Source: Nocardia sp. NBC_01503 (GTDB lineage: Bacteria; Actinomycetota; Actinomycetes; Mycobacteriales; Mycobacteriaceae). From it: DNA of 64,000 nucleotides. The stretch is taken from contig NZ_CP109596.1 of the NCBI RefSeq assembly GCF_036327755.1, forward strand, positions 5,270,001 through 5,334,000, given 5' to 3'. Below are positions 52,365-61,544 of this stretch, one piece after another. How positions within the stretch are numbered: the stretch's first letter is position 1; each line of letters starts with the position of its first letter. A model generated the notes under the pieces. That model had not been told where the DNA came from. It was given only the letters and a program-made list of their open reading frames with translations, and did no database searches. Position numbers and translations under genes: made by a program.

Positions 52365-52949
52365 CTACTCGGGGTCTCGGGAACTTCTGGGTGTTCGCAG
52401 CAGGGGTTCGAGGGCGGCGGCGAGGCGGTCCAGCGGTGCGCTGCCGCCCTCGGCGCGGGACAGCACCAGTGCGCCTTCGATCCCCGCGATGAGCAGGGTC
52501 GCCAGATTCGTCGCATCCGGATCGGGTGTTCCGTTGCGGCGCAAGCAGTCTCGGAAGGCACGTTGCCAGCGGTCGTAGATGGCGCGGGCGGACTCGCGCA
52601 GGGCTTGGTCATCGGGGCCCGCGCCGATGGTGACGGCGGCGACTGGACTGCCTGGCGGATGTTCACCGCCGGCCATCATCGTTTTGGCCCCGGCGATGAT
52701 CGCCCGCATGGCAGGCACCGGTTGCTGAGCGGTGCACCAGGATTCGATGTAGGCCCCGACGGTGGCGTCGGTGGCGGCCAGCACCTCCTCGGCCACTTCG
52801 GTTTTGCCGCGCGGGAAGTGGTGATAGATCACGCCGCGGTGGGCGCCGGCCGCGGCGGCGATCTCTCGAATGCCGGTCGCGCCGTAACCGCGGCCCCGGA
52901 ACAGCAGCGCGGCCTGTTCGATCATCTGCTTGCGGGTTTCCCGGGCCAC
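52365..52949 (-). CDS. TetR/AcrR family transcriptional regulator
   Basis: About 194 aa. I chose GTG 52949 because GGGAGG lies 6 nt upstream; the frame stays open to 53033. The HTH is ETRKQMIEQAALLFRGRGYG and EIAAAAGAHRGVIYHHFPRG, and the C-terminal domain resembles the LmrA/YxaF group (SPVAAVTIG). An inverted repeat with widely spaced arms lies upstream (52982-53017). The regulated gene is unclear; the divergent side has no start near. Confidence 0.9.
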   Translation of the reverse strand: MARETRKQMIEQAALLFRGRGYGATGIREIAAAAGAHRGVIYHHFPRGKTEVAEEVLAATDATVGAYIESWCTAQQPVPAMRAIIAGAKTMMAGGEHPPGSPVAAVTIGAGPDDQALRESARAIYDRWQRAFRDCLRRNGTPDPDATNLATLLIAGIEGALVLSRAEGGSAPLDRLAAALEPLLRTPRSSRDPE

Positions 52950-52981
52950 CTGTGTCCTCCCGACATCCTTGACCAAGCCGA

Positions 52982-53017
52982 TCGACCTAGAACATATTCC
53001 ACTCGTCGCTAGGTCGA
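52982..53017. promoter_or_regulatory. Inverted repeat upstream of the TetR gene
   Basis: TCGACCTAG (52982-52990) and CTAGGTCGA (53009-53017) are perfect 9-bp arms separated by 18 bp. They flank an AT-richer stretch AACATATTCC that could be the promoter. Two half sites at this spacing could bind the TetR protein as autoregulator. Confidence 0.45.
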
Positions 53018-53050
53018 CCGGCTCGGGTCGCACCGCCTGAGTTGCGCCGA

Positions 53051-53389
53051 TCAGGCGGTGCGCCAGGGGCCTTCGTCGAGTGTGCCCAGCACTCGCGGGC
53101 TGAGGACGTCAGCGCGCAAGCCCGAGGTGGAGATGAAGCTGTACTGATACGAGACGTGATACTTGCCGTCCGGATCGGGATCTCGATCGATGCGAACCCC
53201 CAGATTGCCTTCCCCGCCGACGGGTGTGGTGACCCAGACTCCCCGCCGGATATCGCCCTGGATCGGCCCGAATCCCACGTCGTACAGTGTTCCTCGCACG
53301 ATTGTGGCCGCGGTCTGATCGTCGATCGCGACACTCACACCGGCTGCTGAATCTTCCCCGCCCGGGATGGTGAACACGTGAATTGCCAT
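53051..53389 (-). CDS. Hypothetical protein
   Basis: 112 aa, with AGGAG at good spacing before the ATG. It is predicted as a soluble beta-rich single domain: MAIHVFTIPGGEDSAAGV, IQGDIRRGVWVTTPVGGEGN and YHVSYQYSFIST. No signal peptide or cysteine. I do not recognise a family. It is transcribed toward the TetR gene. Confidence 0.7.
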   Translation of the reverse strand: MAIHVFTIPGGEDSAAGVSVAIDDQTAATIVRGTLYDVGFGPIQGDIRRGVWVTTPVGGEGNLGVRIDRDPDPDGKYHVSYQYSFISTSGLRADVLSPRVLGTLDEGPWRTA

Positions 53390-53692
53390 TTCGATCTCCT
53401 AGTGTGAAACCGACCCTCCATCGGCGATGCTATTGGACGAACGACCATCTGTCGCAGGAGCGCTGCGATCCGCGGCTGGAAAATGCCTGAGCGGCAGGGT
53501 GATCCGGTGTTCTATCGGCGAGTGCCGTTGGGGGAGCGCGTATCCGGTGCTCCGTGTCACCTGGACCACTGCCCGGGTCGAACCGGCATCGGCGTGAAGT
53601 GCCGGGGCGTCGCTCGCTGGAACGCCCGAACCGAGCCCGGTGGAAATGGTCGATGTGCCGTGTGTCGGCAATCCTCTGGCGAATGACTATCG
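53390..53692. other. Divergent intergenic region
   Basis: About 300 nt between the hypothetical protein and the GH43-like gene. Short frames cross it on both strands but none has a ribosome site or a recognisable domain. I see no strong dyad, tRNA or repeat. Confidence 0.4.
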
Positions 53693-53698
53693 GATAAT
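53693..53698 (+). promoter_or_regulatory. Likely -10 element of the GH43-like gene
   Basis: GATAAT lies 7 nt before GTG 53706. In actinobacteria this distance is typical of leaderless mRNAs, in which transcription begins at the start codon. No Shine-Dalgarno sequence is present. Confidence 0.45.
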
Positions 53699-53705
53699 TC
53701 GACGG

Positions 53706-54650
53706 GTGGCGATCGGTCGAAGAACGATATTGGCGTTGCTGGCGAGCCTGCCGCTGGACGGTCTGGTGATCGCGCGGGCGGCGGGTACCCCGGTGGGTGG
53801 TCCGCCGGTCACCCAGCCCGGTCGGAACGCGGTGCGGTACACCATGACCGCGTTCACCAATGACAGTGAAGCCGAGTTGTATGTCTATGAATCGGCCGAT
53901 GCGACCAACTTCACGCTGGTGCGCGGGTCCGCCTACGAGCCGCCCAGCGGGTTGCTCCGGGATCCGAGTCTGATCCGGCATACCGATGGGCGGTACTACC
54001 TCACCTACACCACCGGATGGGAGGGGCAGACCATCGGATTCGCGCGCAGCGATGACCGGGTGAACTGGACGCATCTGTACGACCATCCGATCGATGTGCC
54101 GGGGGTGACCTCGACCTGGGCTCCGGAGTGGTTCGTCGATCCGAGTGGTGAAGTCAATGTGCTGGTTTCGCTATCGGATGGTTACCGCTTCACGCCGCAT
54201 CTGATCACCGCGACCGATCCGGGGCTGAGTATGTGGACTCCACCGACTCCGCTACTGGGGCTCGGTCCGAAGGACACCGGCTACGGATATATCGACACCA
54301 CCGTGGTGCATCACCGCGGCCAGTACTACGCCTTCACCAAGGACGAGACCACCAAATACGTCGAACTCGCCGTGGCCGATCAACTGCGCGGACGGTATCG
54401 CTTTCTGCGGACCGAGGACTGGGCCGGATGGGGAACACCGCGCGAGGGCCAGTGCGTCATTCGACTGCCCGGCGGCGGCTGGCGCATCTACTTCGACGCC
54501 TACGACGACGGCATGTACCTGTACAGCGACAGCCACGATGATTTCCGGACCTGGACAGCCCCCGTCGAACTGCCCGAACTCTCCGGCACCGTCCGGCACT
54601 TCACCGTGCTGCCCGAACCCGGCGCCTCCGAGACCACGAGGAAGAACTGA
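53706..54650 (+). CDS. Secreted glycoside hydrolase family 43-like protein
   Basis: About 314 aa. The N-terminus IGRRTILALLASLPLDGLVI carries a twin-arginine-like signal. The mature part is a five-bladed propeller-like protein: SGLLRDPSLIRHTDGRYYLT, TSTWAPEWFVDPSGEVNVLV and TVVHHRGQYYAFTKDE. Candidate acidic residues are Asp in LRDPSL and Glu in WAPEWF. Family members cleave arabinose- or xylose-containing glycans; the substrate here is unknown. The start is supported by the -10 sequence just upstream; ATG 53640 would spoil the signal. Confidence 0.82.
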   Translation: MAIGRRTILALLASLPLDGLVIARAAGTPVGGPPVTQPGRNAVRYTMTAFTNDSEAELYVYESADATNFTLVRGSAYEPPSGLLRDPSLIRHTDGRYYLTYTTGWEGQTIGFARSDDRVNWTHLYDHPIDVPGVTSTWAPEWFVDPSGEVNVLVSLSDGYRFTPHLITATDPGLSMWTPPTPLLGLGPKDTGYGYIDTTVVHHRGQYYAFTKDETTKYVELAVADQLRGRYRFLRTEDWAGWGTPREGQCVIRLPGGGWRIYFDAYDDGMYLYSDSHDDFRTWTAPVELPELSGTVRHFTVLPEPGASETTRKN

Positions 54651-54762
54651 GAACACGTTCCGGCGGGTATGGATGCGCGGCTCCCGGCAGCCGGAATCTG
54701 CTGCATTGCGCCCGGACTCGAATACTGTGACAGCGTGATCGCCCGTTCGCGCAGCAGCGCCC

Positions 54763-55980
54763 ATGTCCTCGCTGGTTGAGCGGCCGTCCGGCGCGGAGCC
54801 GGATGGTCTGCGCATCCTCCTGGTCGAGGACGACCGGGCCGATGCGCTGCTGGTTCAGGAACTCGTCGCCGACGCCGCCTCGGGCGCCGCCCTGGAATGG
54901 GTGCGCACCGTCGCGCAGGCGTGCGAGATCCTCTCGACCACGCCGCCCGACTGCGTACTGCTCGATCTGCATCTGCCCGATGCGCACGGGCTCGAATCCC
55001 TGGAACGATTGCGCGCGGCCGCCGCCGATGTGGCCGTGGTCGTGCTCACCGGACTCGATCAGGAACCGATGGGATTGGCCGCGGTCGCCGCGGGCGCACA
55101 GGATTACCTGGTCAAGGGGCGGGTCGAACCGGAGCTGTTCGGGCGGGCGCTGCGCTATGCGGTTCAGCGCAAACAGGCCGAAAGGGCCGCGGCCGCACTG
55201 CGGGTCGGTCAGATGCGGGCCCGGGAGAACGCCCGGCTCGAACGCGGGCTGCTGCCGACGCCGTTGCTACACGGTGATCCCCTCGTCGAGGTGGTGACCC
55301 GATATCGGCCGGGCCGCGCGCATTCGCTGCTGGGCGGCGACTTCTACGATGTGGTGCAGGATTCGGACGATCGGGTGCACATCGTCATCGGCGATGTCTC
55401 CGGACACGGGCCCGATGAGGCGGCCACCGGGGTCGCACTCCGATTGGCTTGGCGCACACTGGTTCTCAGCGGTATCACCGGAACCAGGCAATTACGACTG
55501 CTGGAACAGCTGCTGCTGGCCGAGCGCACCGGGAAACACACCTTCGCCACCGTCACCACCCTGACCCTGCGCGCGTCCCAACGATCGGTGCGGGTGATCC
55601 GCGCCGGACACCCCGGCATGCTGCTCCGCGACGGTGGCACGGTGCGCTGGCGTGAGGTGCCGGGCGGCCCGGCGCTCGGATTCCATCCGGGACAGGCGGA
55701 TTGGCCGATCCAGGACTTCGAACTACCGGCGCACGCCGAATTGATACTCCTCACCGACGGCCTTTTCGAGGGGCATATCGGCGCGGGCGATGAACGACTC
55801 GGCGAGGACGGCCTACTGCGACTGGCGCGTTCGCTGCCGGCGATCGAACCGGCGGAGTTCCTGGACAACCTCATCGACCGCGCCGAGGCATTGGCCGAGC
55901 AGCAGGGCGGCCTCGCCGACGATGTCGCCGTACTGTCGGTGCGCTGGAGTCGGCGCGCTCGACCGGAGGTCGCACCGTGA
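54763..55980 (+). CDS. Response regulator with PP2C (SpoIIE/RsbU-type) phosphatase
   Basis: 405 aa. The receiver domain (about 15-140) has the acidic pair LVEDD, phosphoacceptor Asp68 in CVLLDLHLPD, Thr in VVLTGLD and Lys in DYLVKG. The PP2C domain (about 180-400) has GGDFYDVV, GDVSGHGPDEAA and LTDGLFEG metal sites. Such proteins dephosphorylate STAS anti-sigma antagonists on signal. It overlaps the histidine kinase gene (GTGA), and a STAS gene converges on the other side. Confidence 0.93.
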   Translation: MSSLVERPSGAEPDGLRILLVEDDRADALLVQELVADAASGAALEWVRTVAQACEILSTTPPDCVLLDLHLPDAHGLESLERLRAAAADVAVVVLTGLDQEPMGLAAVAAGAQDYLVKGRVEPELFGRALRYAVQRKQAERAAAALRVGQMRARENARLERGLLPTPLLHGDPLVEVVTRYRPGRAHSLLGGDFYDVVQDSDDRVHIVIGDVSGHGPDEAATGVALRLAWRTLVLSGITGTRQLRLLEQLLLAERTGKHTFATVTTLTLRASQRSVRVIRAGHPGMLLRDGGTVRWREVPGGPALGFHPGQADWPIQDFELPAHAELILLTDGLFEGHIGAGDERLGEDGLLRLARSLPAIEPAEFLDNLIDRAEALAEQQGGLADDVAVLSVRWSRRARPEVAP

Positions 55981-57575
55981 CCGCGACCCACTTCGGAATA
56001 GGCCGGGTCACCGCACAGGCGTGGTTCCAGCGGGTGCTCGCGCTGATGGTGTTCGTCGTACTCGTCGGCGTCGGCCTGACGGCTCTCACCATCGGCGCGA
56101 CCGCCCGCGTCTCCGACATCCTCGGGCGGCAGATCCAACCCGCCGCCACCGAGGCCTACCGATTGCAGAGCGCGCTCGCCAATCAGGAGACCGGCGTGCG
56201 CGGCTACGCCATCACCGCCGATCCGCAGTTCCTCGAACCCTTCACCCTCGGCCGTGAGGATGAACCGCGTGCCATCGCACACCTGCGTGCACTGCTCGCG
56301 GATCGGCCCCAACTGCTCGCCGATGTCGAAGCGCTGGAGCAGGCCGCCGGGGTGTGGCGCAACGATTACGCGCAGCCACTGATCGCGACCATCACCCCCG
56401 GTACGGTCCGGCCCGTGGACGGCGCCGCCAGCGCGACGGGCAAGGTCGAATTCGATGCGCTCCGTGATCGTTTCACCACCCTGAATACCGATCTGTCCGC
56501 CGCGGTCGAGAATGGTCGCCACGATCTGGAACACAAGCGCGCCATTCGGAACGTGGCATTGTTCGGGATGGTCATCGCCTTCCTGGTGACCACCTTGGTG
56601 CTCACCGTGCTGATGCGGCGACTCGTGGCCCGGCCGCTGCGGGAGCTGGTTGCCGCCTCGCTGCGGGTGGCGGACGGCGATTTCGAGCACCGCATCACCG
56701 TGGGCGGACCCGCCGACCTCGCCACGGTCGCCGAGGCCGTGGAGAGTATGCGCCGCCGGATCGTGGCCGAGCTCGAATCCTCCCGGGTGCAGGAGGCGCT
56801 GCTCGCCGGTCAGGCCGCCGATCTGGATCAGCAGGCGGTCGAATTGCGGCGCTCCAATACCGAATTGGAGCAGTTCGCCTATGTCGCCTCCCATGATCTG
56901 CGCGAACCGCTGCGCAAGGTGGCCTCGTTCTGTGAACTGCTGGAGCGGCGCTACGGGGACCAACTCGACGAACGCGCCCGGCAGTACATCGCATTCGCGG
57001 TGGACGGCGCGAATCGTATGCAGATCCTGATCGAGGATCTGCTCACCTTCTCCCGGGTCGGCCGGGTGCACGATGCCATCGCCGCCACCGACCTCGACCG
57101 AACACTGGACCGCGCACTGGCGAATCTCTCTGCGGCAGTGGAGGATTCGGGATTGCAGCTGGAGCGTCCGGAGCGACTGCCCGAACTCACCGGCGAACCG
57201 ACACAGCTGATCATGCTGTGGCAGAACCTCATCTCCAATGCGATCAAATTCCATCGGCCCGAGGTGACCCCGATCGTCCTGATCGAGTGCGAACCCGAGC
57301 CCGGCGAACCGGTGGGATGGCGATTCTCGGTGTCCGACAACGGAATCGGCATCGCCCCCGAATTCGCCGAGCAGGTGTTCGTGATCTTCCGGCGGCTGCA
57401 CGGTCGCGATGACTACAGCGGAACCGGAATCGGTTTGGCGCTGTGCAAGAAGATCGTCGATTTCCACGGCGGTCGCATCTGGATCGATACGACCTACACC
57501 GGCGGGACTCGGATCTGCTTCACGCTGTTCGAGCGGATTCGCTACTCGGCCAGCGCCTCCTCCAGCGTGTTGTAG
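55977..57575 (+). CDS. Membrane sensor histidine kinase with CHASE3-like and HAMP domains
   Basis: 532 aa. Two membrane helices near residues 18-40 and 192-213 flank an extracellular CHASE3-like domain (ANQETGVRGYAITADPQFLE). HAMP follows (RPLRELVAASLRVADGDFEH). The HisKA phosphoacceptor is His306 in YVASHDLREPLRKV; the ATPase has N box NLISNAIKFH, G1 DNGIGI and G2 GTGIGLALCKKI. It probably phosphorylates the upstream receiver-phosphatase. The C-terminus overlaps the convergent STAS gene by 34 nt. Confidence 0.93.
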   Translation: MTATHFGIGRVTAQAWFQRVLALMVFVVLVGVGLTALTIGATARVSDILGRQIQPAATEAYRLQSALANQETGVRGYAITADPQFLEPFTLGREDEPRAIAHLRALLADRPQLLADVEALEQAAGVWRNDYAQPLIATITPGTVRPVDGAASATGKVEFDALRDRFTTLNTDLSAAVENGRHDLEHKRAIRNVALFGMVIAFLVTTLVLTVLMRRLVARPLRELVAASLRVADGDFEHRITVGGPADLATVAEAVESMRRRIVAELESSRVQEALLAGQAADLDQQAVELRRSNTELEQFAYVASHDLREPLRKVASFCELLERRYGDQLDERARQYIAFAVDGANRMQILIEDLLTFSRVGRVHDAIAATDLDRTLDRALANLSAAVEDSGLQLERPERLPELTGEPTQLIMLWQNLISNAIKFHRPEVTPIVLIECEPEPGEPVGWRFSVSDNGIGIAPEFAEQVFVIFRRLHGRDDYSGTGIGLALCKKIVDFHGGRIWIDTTYTGGTRICFTLFERIRYSASASSSVL

Positions 57576-57919
57576 ACATCGAGCAGGTCATCGAGCCCGG
57601 TCACCTCGATGGGGCGGCGCACCTGCGGTGAGGCGACCACCTTCAATCGGCGATCGGAGATCGCCTCCAATGCCCCGACCAGCACGCTCAAGCCGGCCGA
57701 ACCGAAGAATCCCACCTCGGTCAGGTCGACGACGAGCATTGTCGAATCGGTGGCCAGTGCCTCGCCCACCGCGGCCGACAATTTCGGCGCGGAGACGATA
57801 TCCACCTCACCCGCCGCGGACAGGATCACCGCCGACTCGGCCGATCGTGTCCGGACGATCAACTCTCGTGCCTCGTCGCTCACCGGGGTACCCCGGCGCT
57901 CGCCCCGAGTACCGCCCAT
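57542..57919 (-). CDS. STAS-domain anti-sigma factor antagonist (RsbV-like)
   Basis: About 125 aa from ATG 57919, preceded by AAGGAA; a longer frame upstream lacks support. The STAS fold reads ILSAAGEVDIVSAPKL, then LVVDLTEVGFFGSAGLSVLV, where the serine in FGSAG is the expected phosphorylation site. It would bind an anti-sigma kinase when dephosphorylated. The neighbouring PP2C response regulator is the obvious phosphatase. No anti-sigma kinase or SigF-type gene lies in the window. Confidence 0.9.
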   Translation of the reverse strand: MGGTRGERRGTPVSDEARELIVRTRSAESAVILSAAGEVDIVSAPKLSAAVGEALATDSTMLVVDLTEVGFFGSAGLSVLVGALEAISDRRLKVVASPQVRRPIEVTGLDDLLDVYNTLEEALAE

Positions 57920-58152
57920 GCGATTCCTTGAATCGTCACTATTCGCTACCTCCGGACACATCCCATCAAAGCGAGCCGACCACCCGTTTTCTCGAATGAA
58001 GCCGACCCCGGCAAAGCTACGCAATCGTACTCCAGTCGACCGCGTACCTGGGCAATGTGGCATCGCTTCAACCGTTTTCACGGCGATCCGAGGCTGTCGG
58101 TGGGCTCGGCCATACTCACCGAAAGGTTTTTCGCCAGAAGGAGATCGGTGTC

Positions 58153-60348
58153 ATGGGGGAGTCTTCGCCGCAGCTGTTCGCGGATCCGCTGTGGGAGCGG
58201 CAGGGCCGGGCGCATGCCGCTGCCGCCGCGGCGGAGCGGGCGCGGGAGGTGCCGCTCGTATCGGGGCTGATGGTTCCGCAGGAGCGGCGGATGGTCTGGG
58301 AATCGGGGGAGCGGCAACGCTGGCTGGCTCAGGCCGGGCAATTGTATTCGGGACACCCCGGGCGGGTGCTCGATGCCCAGGGGTGGGCGACGGTCGTGCA
58401 GTCCTATCGCGAGGGTGGGCTCCGCTACTCGCCGACGCAGGGCCATATGTTCGGGAACGCACCGGAGGAGCTGGTCAGGCCGCTGCTGGGCGAGTGGCGG
58501 CCGGACTTCCGGGGCAACGGTGTGCTGCGGTACCTGCAGGTTCTGGTGGCGCGGTTCGAATTCGAGGCCCTGCCCACGGTGTTCCACAGCGCGAAGACCA
58601 ATTCCTACGAGGTCGGTCCCGCACTGCTGCCCGTCCTCGATATCGAGGTGGCGCGGTTGATGGCGGACTGGTTGGTGCGGTTGAGATCGATGCGGCACCT
58701 CACCCGTCGATGGTTCTCCCGACACGGGCTCGCGGCGGTGCCGCTGCTCGTGCCGGACGCACTCGGCAAACGCCGGGTGCCGCGTGAAAAGGCCACGGCC
58801 GCACTGGCTCTCATCGCCTCCGAGTTCGGTGCGGAGGAGGTGGCGGCCGCCGCCGAAGGTCACGGTGCGGCCGCTGTGGCGGGGGTGCGGGAGATCCTGC
58901 GGGCCGAGCCGCCCAAGGTGGTTGGCGACGGACCGGTGGAGCGTCCTGTCAAACCCCCGAAGCTGACCTGGCTGGATCGAACCCGCTTGCCGCGGGTGCT
59001 GTTTCGCGATGGCAGCCCACTTTCCGACGATGCCGTCGAGAAGCTGCTCGGGGCATTCGCGCTCTCACCCGGGGTGCACACGTATACCGCGGCCAGGCCC
59101 TACCCCGATCTGGTGGAGGCGCTCGAGTACTGCGATCGCGGTTCGCTGGCCCGCTGGGGGCAAGCGATCTTCGACTGCTGGGTGCGGGCGGGCACACCAC
59201 CGCGCAACGGCTGGGTGATCGACCAGTTCTATTGGACGGCGGATGGCGAATCGACCGAGCGATTGGGCGCGGCGCTGCTGCGCTGGCCGGGAGCCAACTC
59301 CGAACGGCATGCGGCCAGGGTGCTGGCGGAGCTGGGCACCGATACCGCACTGCGCCAGCTGCATCGGGTTTCCCAGCGCGTCAAAACACCCGGATTGCGC
59401 AGGGTCGCAGGCGAATTCCTGGCCGGTGCCGCGCGCAGCCGCGGTCTCACCGCCGAGGAGCTCGCCGACCGGCTAGTCCCCGACCTCGGGCTGGACGCCC
59501 GGGGCACCCTCGTACTCGATTACGGCGCACGCGCTTTCACGGTCGGATTCGACGAGACGCTGACGCCGTTCGTCATCGACGCGGCGGGCAAGCCTCGAAA
59601 GAGTCTCCCGAAACCCGCGGCATCGGATGATTCGGAGCTCGCACCCGCCGCCTATCAGCGCTTCACCGCGCTGAAGAAGCTCGCGCGCGGCACCGCCTCC
59701 GATCAGATCCGGCGCTTGGAGCGCGCCATGGTCACCGGAAGGGATTGGAGCCCTGCGGATTTCGAGCAGTACCTGGTGACGCCACCGCTCATCCGGCACA
59801 TCACCAGGCGATTGGTGTTCACCACCGGCGACCTCACCTTCCGCGTCGCCGAAGACCGCACCCTGGCCGATATCGACGATGCCGCAGTCGAACTCGCCGA
59901 TACCGCCCGCGTCCGTATCGCGCACCCGCTCGAACTGGGCGACACGATCGAAGCGTGGGGTGAGGTATTCGCCGACTACGAGATCACCCAGCCCTTCCGG
60001 CAGCTGGACCGACCGGTCTACGAACTCACCGCCGACGAACGGGCCAGCGGTGACCTCAGCCGTTTCGCCGATGTCACCGTGCCGGTCGGTGCGCTGCTCG
60101 GCCTGGTCGGCCGGGGCTGGGAGCGTGGCTACGCACAGGATGGTGGCGTCCAGCACGAGTTGATCCGCTCGATTCCGGAGGGCCCTGATCTCGTGGTCGA
60201 ACTCGATCCGGGTATCTACGCGGGCGAGGCGCACGCCTCCGGCGATCAGCGGCTCATCAGAATCCGTTTCACCGCACCGCCGTCCGATGCGATCGGTCCC
60301 GTCCTGGCATCGGAGTTGATGGCGGATCTGGCCGGACTGGCCGGATGA
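58153..60348 (+). CDS. DUF4132 domain-containing protein, short form
   Basis: About 731 aa from ATG 58153, which follows AGAAGGAGA; the frame opens earlier but without a ribosome site. The C-terminal 300 residues parallel the long DUF4132 protein at 1.4-4.8 kb: LVPDLGLDARGTLVLDYG, SDQIRRLERAMVTGRDW, HITRRLVFTTG, RVAEDRTLAD and EVFADYEITQPF. About 400 N-terminal residues of the long form have no counterpart. No MoxR or VWA gene is next to it. Function unknown; paralogy within 57 kb suggests separate roles or partners. Confidence 0.86.
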   Translation: MGESSPQLFADPLWERQGRAHAAAAAAERAREVPLVSGLMVPQERRMVWESGERQRWLAQAGQLYSGHPGRVLDAQGWATVVQSYREGGLRYSPTQGHMFGNAPEELVRPLLGEWRPDFRGNGVLRYLQVLVARFEFEALPTVFHSAKTNSYEVGPALLPVLDIEVARLMADWLVRLRSMRHLTRRWFSRHGLAAVPLLVPDALGKRRVPREKATAALALIASEFGAEEVAAAAEGHGAAAVAGVREILRAEPPKVVGDGPVERPVKPPKLTWLDRTRLPRVLFRDGSPLSDDAVEKLLGAFALSPGVHTYTAARPYPDLVEALEYCDRGSLARWGQAIFDCWVRAGTPPRNGWVIDQFYWTADGESTERLGAALLRWPGANSERHAARVLAELGTDTALRQLHRVSQRVKTPGLRRVAGEFLAGAARSRGLTAEELADRLVPDLGLDARGTLVLDYGARAFTVGFDETLTPFVIDAAGKPRKSLPKPAASDDSELAPAAYQRFTALKKLARGTASDQIRRLERAMVTGRDWSPADFEQYLVTPPLIRHITRRLVFTTGDLTFRVAEDRTLADIDDAAVELADTARVRIAHPLELGDTIEAWGEVFADYEITQPFRQLDRPVYELTADERASGDLSRFADVTVPVGALLGLVGRGWERGYAQDGGVQHELIRSIPEGPDLVVELDPGIYAGEAHASGDQRLIRIRFTAPPSDAIGPVLASELMADLAGLAG

Positions 60349-61422
60349 CTATCGGGACCTCAGCGCCGGCGGATCCTTCTTCAGCGAGACATGCTCCCCG
60401 GTGGGCAGTGGAATGGTCGGGGGATCGATCTCGGGTTCGGACGCGGACCGGTGTTTGCGCCGGGCCCACCACGCGCGAATCTGCGCGGCGCGCGTCGCGC
60501 GGGCGGGCCAGAACTCCTGGACGCTGGCATTGAACTCCGCGCCCAGGATGACCGCGAAGCCGAGGAAGAAGGTGAAGAGCAGGAACGCGATCGGGGTGGC
60601 GAGTGCGCCGTAGGTGACACCGGTGCGGGTCACCCAGGACAGGTAGCGGCGCAGGCCCTCGCTGGCGGTCATGAAGAACACGCCCGCCACCAGCGCGCCG
60701 CCGAAGAGCCGATGCCAGGGCAGGGTGCGGTGCAGGGCCAGCTTGTAGAGGGTGGTCAGCGCGACGATCAGCAGCAGGCCCGCACCCGGGTAGTAGAACG
60801 TGTCGATCAGCCTGAGGCCGGGCTCTTTCCACCCGCGTGGCAGCACCCGGCCGACCATGGACGGCCCCAGCGCCACCAGCGGCAGGATCAGTACCGAGGT
60901 CACCAGGAACAGCACGTACAGCCAGAGCGCGAAGATGCGCTGCCAGACCGGGTGCCGGGCATTGGCCTGACCGTGTGCGGCGGTGATGGCGTCCACGAAG
61001 GTCGCCATGGCCGAGGATCCGGCCCAGAGCGAGAGCACGAAACCCACCGAGACCACGCCGCCGTGACCGCGTTTGAGCACGTCATTGGTTGTGGGTTCGA
61101 TCAGATCGTCGACCACGCTGGTGCTGAAGAGGTTGCGGCTGAAGGTGATGATCTTGCCTTCGACAATGTCCACGGTGTCCGGTCCGAACCAGTGCCCGAC
61201 ATAGCCGAGGCTGCCCAGCAGTCCGAGCATCAGCGGGGCCAGCGACAGCGTCTGCCAGAACGCCGCGGCGGCGGATTTGTTGAAGATCGAGTCGCCCCAC
61301 GCCTTCACCGCGACATGCACGATGAGCTCTCGGACACGCCCGAGCCGTGTGGCGACGCGCACGTCTACCCCTGGCGCGTCGGACGCGTCGGCGTGTTGCG
61401 GGGATTTGTCGTGCTCGTTCAT
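60349..61422 (-). CDS. YihY/BrkB-family inner membrane protein
   Basis: About 357 aa from ATG 61422 (GTG 61470 possible). Six membrane helices with the family features AAAFWQTLSLAPLMLGLLGS, LSLWAGSSAMATFVDAI and the C-terminal FLLFTFFLGFAVILGAEFN. The tail is long and charged. Mycobacterial homologue Rv2707 lies close to sigB as well. Function is unknown despite the old ribonuclease BN name. Its stop abuts the DUF4132 stop (convergent). Confidence 0.9.
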   Translation of the reverse strand: MNEHDKSPQHADASDAPGVDVRVATRLGRVRELIVHVAVKAWGDSIFNKSAAAAFWQTLSLAPLMLGLLGSLGYVGHWFGPDTVDIVEGKIITFSRNLFSTSVVDDLIEPTTNDVLKRGHGGVVSVGFVLSLWAGSSAMATFVDAITAAHGQANARHPVWQRIFALWLYVLFLVTSVLILPLVALGPSMVGRVLPRGWKEPGLRLIDTFYYPGAGLLLIVALTTLYKLALHRTLPWHRLFGGALVAGVFFMTASEGLRRYLSWVTRTGVTYGALATPIAFLLFTFFLGFAVILGAEFNASVQEFWPARATRAAQIRAWWARRKHRSASEPEIDPPTIPLPTGEHVSLKKDPPALRSR

Positions 61423-61544
61423 GGTGGCTACAGCATCGCTCACCAGCGTTTCAAATGAACGCGGACCCACGATGTGTCGTGCGGCACTACTTGTGGCTGT
61501 GTCGGATTGGTGCGTTGTCGGTCCACATCGCTAATCTCTTCCAA

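Noticed and set aside
55344..57467. 707-codon minus-strand open frame
   Set aside because: Antisense shadow of the PP2C regulator and the histidine kinase, both of which have clear catalytic motifs.
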